Shown: piece by piece, positions 34,641 to 42,319 of the stretch
Numbering within the stretch: the stretch's first letter is position 1
Layout: each line of letters begins with the position of its first letter
Assembly: GCA_937872385.1 (NCBI GenBank)
Contig: CALMSO010000056.1
Span: 1-64,000, forward strand
Direction: 5' to 3'
DNA from: an uncultured Saprospiraceae bacterium
GTDB lineage: Bacteria > Bacteroidota > Bacteroidia > Chitinophagales > Saprospiraceae
DNA: 64,000 bases
The notes under the pieces: model-generated
Told to the model about the DNA's origin: nothing
Databases searched by the model: none
Seen by the model: the letters and a program-made list of their open reading frames with translations, nothing else
Position numbers and translations under genes: made by a program

Positions 34641-34741
34641 TCTCAACCTTTCTCAACCTTTACACCTTTCTCAACCTTTACACCTTTCTCAACCTTTACA
34701 CCTTTCTAAACCTTTACACCTTTCTCAACCTTTCTCAACCC
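34641..34741 (-). repeat. 18-base tandem repeat (GGTTGAG class)
   Basis: Four copies of TCTCAACCTTTACACCTT, one of them with a single change, are flanked by shorter TCTCAACCTT units. On the - strand the core is GGTTGAG, the same word that dominates the repeats at 54319-54500 and 57718-57796. Confidence 0.9.
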
Positions 34742-34785
34742 AACTTGCCCTATTCCCCTAAAAATAACGATGTTCCATTACTTAC

Positions 34786-35697
34786 TCACCGCATTTTAAA
34801 AACATGAATCTTGCCGGGGTCTTTGCCCTTACCTTCATTGGAGATGTAAAGTACGCCGTTGCGGTCGAAGCAGATGCCTTCTGGCTGGCGGTGAATCTTT
34901 TTTTGCAGTTTGATAAAATGCGCGATGCTACCATCCGGGTTTATTATCAGCATAGATTTGCCAACCGAAGAAAGGATATAAAGCTGCCCGGTATGCGGAT
35001 GAATGGCGATGCCCGAAGGCGCGAACCCAAACTCCTCGGCATCTTCGGTGAAGCGCGCTAAGAGTTTTTCGTTGGTGAGCAAAGGATTCGACTGGCGCAG
35101 AAAGTCGGCCACTTCTTCTAATCGGATGACATAAGCGGGTTCTGGCTCTAATTGCTTGGTAGCCAAATTGAATGCATAGATGGCCCGGGCTTGCTCTAAT
35201 TCCTCCTGATTGCCGGCATTGGCTTTGCACGCTAATAGCAAGCGATGGTGTGCGGCATCGTAGGCAAGTCCTTCCACATCATTTTCTGCCGTGAGGAAAA
35301 AATTATACTTTTCCACTTCGCCGTCGTACCGTCCATTATTGGACGCGAGATGGTAGATAGTGCCGGTACTTTTTACTATAAAAATATCCTCGTCCACTAC
35401 GGCGATGCCTTCATAGTCCCCGTCTTTCCAGAAGGAAATCTGGCGCGTCACGGCTCCGGTTTTTTTGTCTATAAAAAAGACAATTCCGTTTTCGTCTTGC
35501 ACCGCTACGAGGTGGGTATCGTTGGGCAGGAGCGCCAGCCCCGATATTTCGAGCAGTACTTCGGGCAGGACGAAGGTTTTCTCTGGAAAATCGAGGTTGT
35601 AACGGAAGCTGTTTTGTGCAACCGGTAAAGTACAAAAAGACTGACAAGCCAGTAGCAGCCAAAATATCATTCTTGTTCGGGTGCAGGCATTAGGCAT
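34786..35697 (-). CDS. SdiA-regulated-type beta-propeller protein, exported
   Basis: This 303-residue protein has a signal peptide (MIFWLLLACQSFCTLPVAQ). The mature part has propeller-like blades. ISGLALLPNDTHLVAVQDENG, ISFWKDGDYEGIAVVDEDIFIVKSTG, NDVEGLAYDAAHHRLLLACK, FAPSGIAIHPHTGQLYILSS and QPEGICFDRNGVLYISNEG are the marks of the SdiA-regulated (PF06977) family, close to phytase-like and SMP-30 propellers. A role is not established. The start could be 35697, overlapping the end of lgt by eight bases, or 35670. It is probably cotranscribed with lgt. Confidence 0.8.
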   Translation of the reverse strand: MPNACTRTRMIFWLLLACQSFCTLPVAQNSFRYNLDFPEKTFVLPEVLLEISGLALLPNDTHLVAVQDENGIVFFIDKKTGAVTRQISFWKDGDYEGIAVVDEDIFIVKSTGTIYHLASNNGRYDGEVEKYNFFLTAENDVEGLAYDAAHHRLLLACKANAGNQEELEQARAIYAFNLATKQLEPEPAYVIRLEEVADFLRQSNPLLTNEKLLARFTEDAEEFGFAPSGIAIHPHTGQLYILSSVGKSMLIINPDGSIAHFIKLQKKIHRQPEGICFDRNGVLYISNEGKGKDPGKIHVFKMR

Positions 35698-36493
35698 TGA
35701 CCGATTGATTTTTTCTGAATACAAAATACAGCCCAATCAATACAAAGGGTACACTTAGCAGTTGCCCGGTACTCATAATGTTGCCAAAAGCACTTTCAAA
35801 GCCCCCCTGGCTTTCCTTGAAGTATTCCCAGAGGATGCGAAATCCGAAAATTAGCACCAGAAACAGTCCAAAAATAAAACCGGGCTGCTTGCGTTTGTCG
35901 GTGCGCCAATAAATCCAATATAACAGCACAAAGCTGGCTAAATAGCTAAGCGCTTCGTACAATTGTACCGGATGGCGGGGGATGTTATCTTCTCTTACAA
36001 AAATGAATGCCCAAGAAACTTCGGTAGGTTTACCGAGAATTTCAGAATTCATCAAATTGCCAAGCCGAATGAAACACCCGGCCAAAGCAGTAGGCACCAC
36101 TACTTTATCCAATATCCAGAGCATGGGCTTTTTGGATACATTGCGAGAGAACAACCAGAGCGCTATAATAATGCCGATGGCACCGCCATGACTGGCAAGG
36201 CCGCCCCGCCACACCATCGGAATTTCGGAGAGGTGCTGCGAGTAGTAGGGCCAATCGTAGAAAAATACATGCCCCAGCCGCGCACCTACGACTGCACCCA
36301 CCACAATATAAATGAAGGCTTTGTCGAGCCAGGCTTCGGGAGCTTTCTCAGCCATAAACATCCGGCGTACAATGTACAAACCGGCCAGAAAACCAGCAGC
36401 AAAAAACACTCCGTACCAACGGATGGTGACTGGGCCGATGCTGGCGATTTCAGGCGAAGCATTCCAAGTGATGTAACCGAGGAGCAATTGCAT
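35690..36493 (-). CDS. lgt: Prolipoprotein diacylglyceryl transferase
   Basis: This 267-residue inner-membrane enzyme moves diacylglycerol from phosphatidylglycerol to the lipobox cysteine of prolipoproteins, the first step of lipoprotein maturation. Seven membrane segments are visible. Conserved marks are RWYGVFFAAGFLAG, GGLASHGGAIG with its histidine, the signature region FIRLGNLMNSEILGKP, and RHPVQLYEAL. The SdiA-regulated-type gene overlaps its end by eight bases. It lies about 210 bases downstream of a lytic transglycosylase gene on the same strand. Confidence 0.95.
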   Translation of the reverse strand: MQLLLGYITWNASPEIASIGPVTIRWYGVFFAAGFLAGLYIVRRMFMAEKAPEAWLDKAFIYIVVGAVVGARLGHVFFYDWPYYSQHLSEIPMVWRGGLASHGGAIGIIIALWLFSRNVSKKPMLWILDKVVVPTALAGCFIRLGNLMNSEILGKPTEVSWAFIFVREDNIPRHPVQLYEALSYLASFVLLYWIYWRTDKRKQPGFIFGLFLVLIFGFRILWEYFKESQGGFESAFGNIMSTGQLLSVPFVLIGLYFVFRKNQSVNA

Positions 36494-36704
36494 AGAATAG
36501 AATTGAGCGTGAAACGAGATAGCTTCGGCAATAAAAAACGGCGCGATAGCACCTTGCCAAAGGCATTAGCAAGATTTAAGGCCGAAGTTCAGCAGAAATT
36601 TATTGACGGGCGAAGTTTTTTACAAAATATTTTCACCAGCGGGATACTTTTTTTCTGATTGCTCAACAAAAACGCTCTCCAATGGTCAGAAATTGCCTCC
36701 AACC

Positions 36705-37715
36705 TTAGTCGTCGCGGCGGCGCCAGAGCAAGAGCGCAGGGCCAGCCATAAAGGTCGTAACAAGCTGCGCAGCACTGTGGCGGCTGCTTGGCACGGGCAG
36801 GTATTTGCAGTAGAGGGTATCGCTTGTAGCACGTGCTACGGCATGGGCGGCAAAAACGGTCGGTGGCAAAGCAATAGCCAGAGCAGGGCAATTCCCGGAT
36901 GCAATATTGGCATCGGAAACTACCCCTTTCTGTGCTTCACTAAGGTTTAGCTGCCTCATAGCTTGTGTGGGCAATTTGGTCGGTTGCGCCACAGGTCGTG
37001 CAGTAGCGGCAGGCCGGAATGGTCTGGGGTTAAGGCCATGTTGCTCATAATGCGCTGCTACATAAGCTACTGCGATAAAAGTAGGAATGTATCTTTGGGT
37101 CTGCCGGGGCAGATGTTGCTCAATCTCCCAGTAATCAGTACTACCGCCCAAGCGGATCGCTTTTTGCACATTGCCGGGGCCGCAGTTGTAGGCAGCCAGT
37201 GCCAGCAGCCAGTCGCCAAATTGTGCGTGCAAATCGGACAGCAGGCGCGCGGCTGCTTTCGTAGAGCGGACGGGGTCGAGGCGCTCGTCTTCGGTTTCGG
37301 TTATTTTCAATTGATAGGCCTGAGCTGTACCTTCCATGAATTGCCACAGCCCTCTGGCTCCAGCTGATGAAGTGGCTTGCACGCGCAGGCGCGACTCCAC
37401 GAGCGGGACGTATTTTAGGGCTTCGGGCAACTGGCGAGCAGCCAGCGTACGCTCAAAAATCGGAAAATAGAATTCGGCGCGCCCCAGTGTGATTTCCGCA
37501 TCGCGCCGCCCCAGCGTAAGGTGCTCGTCAATCATCCTGCGGATGGTGCCATGATGGCGTTCGGGCACATCGCCGGTCAGATGCGGCAAATGATGGAGCA
37601 GGGCTACTTCCAGCGCGGCGTCAGATATCACTTTATGAATAGTGTTGGAGTGTGCGAGCGTAGTACCAATGACTATTACACACACGCAGGGCACCAATAA
37701 CCATGAGTGTCTCAT
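36705..37715 (-). CDS. Lytic transglycosylase, MltD-like without LysM
   Basis: This 336-residue protein has a signal peptide (1-21), a conserved helical lead-in (RAEFYFPIFERTLAARQLPEALKYVP) and an SLT domain with catalytic glutamate in LVESRLRVQATSSAGARGLWQF, then ERLDPVRSTKAAARLL and AAYNCGPGNVQKAI. It cleaves the glycan strands of peptidoglycan with formation of an anhydro end. Residues after about 240 are low-complexity and end in LLLWRRRDD. The LysM modules present in its neighbour are missing, so the tail may be degenerate. It is a tandem paralogue of the gene at 38141-39280. Confidence 0.88.
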   Translation of the reverse strand: MRHSWLLVPCVCVIVIGTTLAHSNTIHKVISDAALEVALLHHLPHLTGDVPERHHGTIRRMIDEHLTLGRRDAEITLGRAEFYFPIFERTLAARQLPEALKYVPLVESRLRVQATSSAGARGLWQFMEGTAQAYQLKITETEDERLDPVRSTKAAARLLSDLHAQFGDWLLALAAYNCGPGNVQKAIRLGGSTDYWEIEQHLPRQTQRYIPTFIAVAYVAAHYEQHGLNPRPFRPAATARPVAQPTKLPTQAMRQLNLSEAQKGVVSDANIASGNCPALAIALPPTVFAAHAVARATSDTLYCKYLPVPSSRHSAAQLVTTFMAGPALLLWRRRDD

Positions 37716-38140
37716 AGTATCATGAGTTTTAGGGCTTAGTAATATGCACGCGGAGTTATTTACAACGCTGCGTACAGAATGTCATCATTATGATAATGGA
37801 AAAAAGAAAGGTAGGTAGAATAGATTCTCAAAGGCAATTACAAAAGTAATATAAATTATTCCTTTCACCAAACTTCACAAAACATTTACGTGTTTTTTAT
37901 TTCATAGACAAAATTTTTATCTACAATAGTGAAATATTGAATGGTTTTTAAACTGATTATAAACGAGTTACAAAGACTAAAATAAAGTATAAAACAAAGT
38001 CTTTTATAAAGAAAATTTGTACCCGCATGAGCTGCTTGCCAGCTGTTACCAAATTATATGGTAAGGCTACTAAAAAAACAAATGCCGCACCTCTGTGTCG
38101 AGAGAAATGCGGCATTGCTAATCGTGTTGTAAAAGTGTCT
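37716..38140. other. 425-base intergenic region between paralogous transglycosylases
   Basis: This A/T-rich gap contains the leader of the left gene and, at its right end, the terminator of the right gene. A loose dyad, AAAGACT/AGTCTTT, lies at about 37973-38005. No RNA gene or promoter of the TAnnTTTG type was found on the - strand. Confidence 0.45.
38071..38116 (-). terminator. Terminator after the LysM lytic transglycosylase
   Basis: AATGCCGCA (38081-38089) pairs perfectly with TGCGGCATT (38108-38116). On the - strand the stem is followed, after two bases, by seven T residues (38078-38072). It lies 25 bases past the stop codon. Confidence 0.75.
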
Positions 38141-39280
38141 TTATGCGCGCTTGGACAGTATTTGATTAGGCAGGAATACAATCAACTCCTGATTGACAAA
38201 TACCTCCGGTTCGCTCAGTCCGTTCCATTTCATAATGTCTTCTACTGAGCATTGGAAAAGGCTCGCTAATTTTTCGATCCGGTCGCCTTTGGCTACTACA
38301 TAGGTGCTCTTGAACATATTGGAAGGCACGCTGCCCACATTGGCAATAGCCTTTCCGGCAAGAAAATCCTTGAAAACAGCCACCGAATTGGCGGGCAGAA
38401 TCAGGAAATTTCCTTTGTCGTTTTTCGGAACCACCTTGCGGATGTATCCCGGATTGAGCAGTTCGATAGTTGCGGGTGGCAGGCCACAGGCCGAGGCAAT
38501 CTCCTGAAACGTGAGGGTGTGATACACTTTGAGCACTCTGGTTTCGCGCAGATTGAGCGCCGAATAAGTGGGGCGGAGGTTATGCTGATCATAATAATGC
38601 ACCACATAGGCCGCAGCCACAAAAGCAGGTACGTAGCGCTGAGTTTGCGCGGGCAGGTATTGCTCCAATTTCCAATAGTCGCGGCTATTGGCGGCTCTTA
38701 TGGCTTGTTGTACGCGGCCGGGGCCACAGTTGTACGCAGCCAGTACCAAGCGCCAGTCCTTGAATTCCTTGTACAGTTCTGCCAGCATTTCCACTGCTGC
38801 TTCCGTAGAGCGGTAGGGATCGAGGCGTTCGTCCACGTTGCCGTTAATTTTCAGTCCATACTGTTTTGCCGTCGAATACATCAGTTGCCATAGGCCGGCG
38901 GCACCCACCGGCGACTTGGCCGTAGGGTTTAGCCCCGATTCCACGATGGGCAGGTACATGAGTTCTTTCGGGAGTCCTCTGATTGTCAGGTAGTGTTCAA
39001 AAATCGGGAAGTACATAAGCGAGCGGCCCAGGATGCTCTGGGTTTGCTTGTAGCCGGTAGCAACATAGTCCTTGATGTAATAACGCACCTTGGCGTTGTA
39101 CCGGACCTCGAAAGGGAGCGGAATACGCTCCAACCTTTCTTGAATTACCCCTTCATTAATAGTGCTCCATCGGTTACCGGGATTTTCTTCCGATGCGCTG
39201 AGGGGTAGCGCTTGTGTTTGGTTGGGTGCAACGAGGTAGAAAGCTACCAGCGCGGCAACCAATGTCCATGGGAATTTCAT
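38141..39280 (-). CDS. Lytic transglycosylase with C-terminal LysM-type modules
   Basis: This 379-residue protein has a signal peptide (about 1-24). Its SLT domain carries catalytic glutamate in YLPIVESGLNPTAKSPVGAAGLWQL and AAYNCGPGRVQQAI. The C-terminal 130 residues have two LysM-like stretches (VYHTLTFQEIASACGLPPATIELLNPG and YVVAKGDRIEKLASLFQCSVEDIMKWNGLS). This is the MltD plan: LysM holds peptidoglycan while SLT cuts it. A good promoter lies about 170 bases upstream and a terminator follows, so it is its own transcription unit. Confidence 0.93.
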   Translation of the reverse strand: MKFPWTLVAALVAFYLVAPNQTQALPLSASEENPGNRWSTINEGVIQERLERIPLPFEVRYNAKVRYYIKDYVATGYKQTQSILGRSLMYFPIFEHYLTIRGLPKELMYLPIVESGLNPTAKSPVGAAGLWQLMYSTAKQYGLKINGNVDERLDPYRSTEAAVEMLAELYKEFKDWRLVLAAYNCGPGRVQQAIRAANSRDYWKLEQYLPAQTQRYVPAFVAAAYVVHYYDQHNLRPTYSALNLRETRVLKVYHTLTFQEIASACGLPPATIELLNPGYIRKVVPKNDKGNFLILPANSVAVFKDFLAGKAIANVGSVPSNMFKSTYVVAKGDRIEKLASLFQCSVEDIMKWNGLSEPEVFVNQELIVFLPNQILSKRA

Positions 39281-39779
39281 TAAATGTGTTTTAATAAAAA
39301 AATAGCGGAGTTAATAACTCCTTCGTCTTTTTGACGTATGTGTGATATGTTCAGTATGTAAATAATGTAAAACGTTATTTCATTATATCATGTAATGAAT
39401 ATGGGTAGGAATGTTTTAGGAGTTTCTCTTTTTTTAATCATGTTGGCTGCAAAGATAAGGGCTTATTCCGGTGGAGTCAATCTTTTTGCCTGAAAAGTTA
39501 TCCACATTGGCGTGCGTAAAGTGTTCATCTTGTTGGGAATATGTCTGTCGGAATAATATTCGTGTAATGTTTTTGCCGCTTAACAATATACTTTATGCCA
39601 AAAGTATTTTTATAACGTTATATTTACGATATATAATTTGGCGTGAAATTTGTGCCTTTTTTTGACCTTTTTTTGACAATTGTTGTTGCTTTTTTGACGT
39701 ATTTATCGAAAATTAGTCACTTGTGGTGCCCAAAAAATCTTATTCGGAGCTATCAATCACCTTCAATCAATTACTTTAT
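39281..39779. other. 499-base divergent intergenic region
   Basis: This A/T-rich region lies between the LysM transglycosylase (left, -) and moaD (right, +). It contains the promoter at 39450-39480 for the left gene, a GGAGTTAATAACTCC palindrome (39307-39321) in that gene's leader, one TTATCCACA word (39498-39506) and several TTTTTTGAC words (39659-39700). I found no convincing promoter for moaD and no RNA structure I could name. Confidence 0.5.
39450..39480 (-). promoter_or_regulatory. Bacteroidota-type promoter of the LysM transglycosylase
   Basis: On the - strand, TTG (39480-39478) is followed after 20 bases by TATCTTTG (39457-39450). This is a full match to TTG-N19/20-TAnnTTTG. Transcription should start near 39443, giving a leader of about 160 bases. 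Confidence 0.65.
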
Positions 39780-40022
39780 ATGCAAATAAAAATTCTTGCT
39801 TTTGGCATTGCTAAAGAGATTGTCGGCGGGAGCACTGCGGTCATTGCGCTGCCTGAAGCACCAACGGTAGAAAATTTACGCGGCGTGCTGGCGGGGCAAT
39901 ATCCTGCATTAGAACAATTGGCTTCGCTGGCGATTGCTGTTAACGGAACGTACGCTACTGACGACCAGTGCCTACAGCCAAACGATGAGGTAGTGCTGAT
40001 TCCGCCGGTAAGTGGTGGCTAA
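39780..40022 (+). CDS. moaD: Molybdopterin synthase small subunit MoaD
   Basis: This 80-residue ubiquitin-like sulphur carrier begins MQIKILAFGIAKEIVGG and ends EVVLIPPVSGG. The terminal glycine pair is the site adenylated and thiocarboxylated before sulphur transfer to precursor Z. Length is normal. The start at 39780 was chosen because the 19 upstream residues have no family counterpart. The last base of its stop codon is also the first base of an ATG of the moaE frame, so the two are coupled. No other molybdopterin genes are in the window. Confidence 0.92.
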   Translation: MQIKILAFGIAKEIVGGSTAVIALPEAPTVENLRGVLAGQYPALEQLASLAIAVNGTYATDDQCLQPNDEVVLIPPVSGG

Positions 40023-40051
40023 TGCTTGTTGTCACCTTGATAATGACTATA

Positions 40052-40468
40052 ATGATAGACATTCAACTAACTGACCAACCATTGCAACCGCAGCAATGCA
40101 CCGACTTTGTGCTGAAAGCGGGCGCAGGAGCCATCAATGTATTCATCGGCACGGTGCGCGACCATACGCAGGGGCGCCGAGTGGTACGGCTCGAATACGA
40201 AGCTTACGAACCTATGGCCATAGCCGAAATGCGCAAGATGGCCGAAGCCACTATGCAACGCTTTCCGGTACAATGTATTGCTATACACCATCGGGTGGGC
40301 ACCTTGCACATTGGTGATGTCGCAGTGGTTATAGCGGTGTCAACACCACATCGAGCCGAAGCTTTTGAGGCGTGTCGCTACGCCATTGATACCCTGAAAC
40401 AGACCGTGCCCATCTGGAAAAAGGAAATTTTCGAGGATGGGGAAGTGTGGGTGGCAGCGCATCCGTGA
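40052..40468 (+). CDS. moaE: Molybdopterin synthase catalytic subunit MoaE
   Basis: This 138-residue protein transfers sulphur from MoaD onto cyclic pyranopterin. Family marks include MIDIQLTDQPL, the GAINVFIGTVRDHTQGRRV segment, LEYEAYEPMA, HRVGTLHIGDVAVVIAVSTPHR and the lysines in LKQTVPIWKKE that form the active site. The start at 40052 fits the family; ATGs at 40022 and 40043 are also in frame, and the first overlaps the moaD stop. Confidence 0.94.
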   Translation: MIDIQLTDQPLQPQQCTDFVLKAGAGAINVFIGTVRDHTQGRRVVRLEYEAYEPMAIAEMRKMAEATMQRFPVQCIAIHHRVGTLHIGDVAVVIAVSTPHRAEAFEACRYAIDTLKQTVPIWKKEIFEDGEVWVAAHP

Positions 40469-40486
40469 ATGGATATTGCTTGTTAC

Positions 40487-40786
40487 TTAGTCAGCGAGCA
40501 AAGATTGCAACTGCATGGCTAAGCCCATATCACCTTTGATTTTGATTTTGCCGCCCATGACGGCCATCATGGCGTTGAGTTCGCCTTTGCGCAAGGCCTC
40601 CAGTGTTTCTATTTTAGTAATAATCGTACAATCGGCATCCTTGTCCTCATTGGATACCACGGCCTGCTCGCCGGTCATATCAATCAATACCACGCCTTCA
40701 TCAAAAGACAGTTTCATGGTTTTGCCGGTGGAGGGCACCTTGTGCGCGTGATCGTCAAACATTTTGGTAATTTCTGCAAGCGTCAT
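40487..40786 (-). CDS. SCP2 sterol-carrier-domain protein
   Basis: This 99-residue single-domain protein resembles the SCP2 lipid-transfer fold: LSFDEGVVLIDMTGEQAVVSNED, then DADCTIITKIETLEALRKGELNAMMAVMGGKIKIKGDMGLAMQLQSLL. The final GKIKIKGDxxLAxxL is the best family mark. Such proteins hold a fatty acid or similar lipid in a hydrophobic tunnel. No other domain is attached. The start at 40786 was chosen over an upstream frame of 26 residues that looks non-coding. It converges on moaE with a gap of 18 bases. Confidence 0.85.
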   Translation of the reverse strand: MTLAEITKMFDDHAHKVPSTGKTMKLSFDEGVVLIDMTGEQAVVSNEDKDADCTIITKIETLEALRKGELNAMMAVMGGKIKIKGDMGLAMQLQSLLAD

Positions 40787-40901
40787 CGGGAATTTTTTTG
40801 CGGCAAGATAAGGCTTTATTGCTAAAATCCGGCAGAAAAAAGAGCAGGCGTACCCGGTCAGCATGTGCCAGACACGCCCGCTGCGTGGGGATTGGTTATT
40901 T

Positions 40902-42149
40902 TTAATTAAAACCGTAATGGTACGTCGCCTTGGCGCCGCTGCGATCGGTCACTGCCCAGAACACATGGTCCGAAAGTTTGGGCAATTGCAATTGGAAAAT
41001 CCAGTTTTCACGGGTGCTTTCGCCATCGTGCGGCGGGCTGAAGTCGAGTTCGTCTTCGTTGGTTGGTATCTCCAAGGGGAGCAGGCGCAGTTTGCCGCCG
41101 TTGTTCAGGTAGTGGTGCAATTTGTCGAGCAGGGCCTCGTTCCAAGCCGCCTCCGAGTCAAAATTTTCGCGGCGAATGTCGTGCACATTTACAATCAACT
41201 CACGCGGGTTTTCACCGTCCATGTCTTCGTACAGGAAGCTACGCAGAGTAGCCTGTAGCGCTTGTTCGAGCGAGACGGTAGCGCCCTCTAATGCGCCCTG
41301 AATGCGGGCTTCATCCTCGTCAATGTCCACCGCCAGCCCTGGCAGCAAAAATTCACCCTCTACCATTTCTACCATAAGTTTCAAATCGAAAGATTCGTCA
41401 GACGGGAATTGCTCGTCGAACCAGCGTTTTGCGGCTTTAGTGAGGTTGTAATTCTGGCGGATATAATGCAGCGTGGCTACTTCGGTAGGTGTAATGCCCC
41501 AGCCGTCTTCTGCCAATTTTACAATGGCTCGCATATCGGCTTCAGAGATGCGCCCATCACCTGTGCCCGACTTGAAACCGAGGGCATCTTGCAAAAGTTG
41601 GCGGTCGTAGCGCACCCCGTCAATGACCTGATAAAAGCTGGTTGGTTCTGGTTCCGGCGGAAAACGCTCATCAAACCAGCGCGCAGCGGCGTCGGTGAGG
41701 TTGTAGTTTTTGCGAATGTAATACAAGGTAGCTAATTCTACCGGAGTTTTGCCGCGGCCATCCATGGCCAATTGCACGATTTCCTGTATGTCGGCTTCGG
41801 AGATGCGCCCATCGCCTTGTCCGGATTTGAAAGTCATGGCGTCTTCTAAGAGTTGGCGGTCGTAGCGTACTCCATCAATGATTTGATAGTAGCTGGTAGG
41901 GGTGCGTTCGGGCGGGTACTGCTCGTCGAACCAGCGTGCGGCTGCGGCCGTCAGGTTGAAGGTGCGACGAATGTAGCGTAGGGTTGCCATTTCGATGGCG
42001 GTGATGTTTTCACCATCCTTTGCTAATTTTACAATAGCCTGCATGTCAGCTACAGAAATGCGACCATCGCCTTGCCCGGATTTGAGTCCGCGTGCGTCTT
42101 CGAGTAGTTGCCGGTCGTACCGGACGCCGTTGATAGAGATGTAATACAT
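40902..42149 (-). CDS. Protein with three 85-residue EF-hand-like repeats, function unknown
   Basis: This 415-residue protein lacks a signal peptide. Residues 2-86, 87-171 and 172-253 are close copies of one unit: [YF]YQxIDGVRYDRQLLEDA, then KSGxGDGRIS-E-A-D, then IVxLAxDGxxITPxExATLxYIRxxYNL and AAxRWFDExFP. The GDGRISEAD part looks like an EF-hand loop (S-G-Q-G-D-G-R-I-S-E-A-D) with helices on both sides. The DGxxIT segment that follows may be its partner. Residues 254-415 form a different domain (LKLMVEMVEGEFLLPGLAVDIDEDE and onward, ending in an Asp-box-like strand) with no family I know. The start is at the ATG before the first repeat. Confidence 0.75.
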   Translation of the reverse strand: MYYISINGVRYDRQLLEDARGLKSGQGDGRISVADMQAIVKLAKDGENITAIEMATLRYIRRTFNLTAAAARWFDEQYPPERTPTSYYQIIDGVRYDRQLLEDAMTFKSGQGDGRISEADIQEIVQLAMDGRGKTPVELATLYYIRKNYNLTDAAARWFDERFPPEPEPTSFYQVIDGVRYDRQLLQDALGFKSGTGDGRISEADMRAIVKLAEDGWGITPTEVATLHYIRQNYNLTKAAKRWFDEQFPSDESFDLKLMVEMVEGEFLLPGLAVDIDEDEARIQGALEGATVSLEQALQATLRSFLYEDMDGENPRELIVNVHDIRRENFDSEAAWNEALLDKLHHYLNNGGKLRLLPLEIPTNEDELDFSPPHDGESTRENWIFQLQLPKLSDHVFWAVTDRSGAKATYHYGFN

Positions 42150-42319
42150 GTTTTTGGATTTTTGAAAGGAAATAAAATATCTTGCGAGCAAAGGTCAACA
42201 GACCAATGTCACTTCCTGTTATAGCATTATAATGATGTAAATTGCCCGTGCAAGCAAAATAAGGAAAGCAATGTTAACTGTTTATTAAATCTGCTTTACA
42301 GGCTGTTTTTTTACAAAAA

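Larger units (their letters stand above)
34272..34785. other. 514-base intergenic region dominated by tandem repeats
   Basis: From 34443 to 34745 the gap is nearly all short-period repeats: AGATGCC units (34447-34485), sixteen heptamers (34501-34612) and an 18-base unit (34641-34741). Only the first 170 bases look like ordinary non-coding DNA. Open frames across it are by-products of periods divisible by three or of absent stops and are not genes. Confidence 0.75.

Noticed and set aside
34472..34807. Open frames of 67-111 codons across the heptamer and 18-base repeats (L-F-A-V-C and T-F-L-N-L-Y type peptides).
   Set aside because: They exist only because the repeat lacks stops; the peptide is pure repeat and lies in three frames at once.
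39498..39506. TTATCCACA, a perfect DnaA-box word in an A/T-rich spacer, considered as part of a replication origin.
   Set aside because: Only one box was seen, with no cluster of related boxes and no dnaA, dnaN or similar origin gene nearby.
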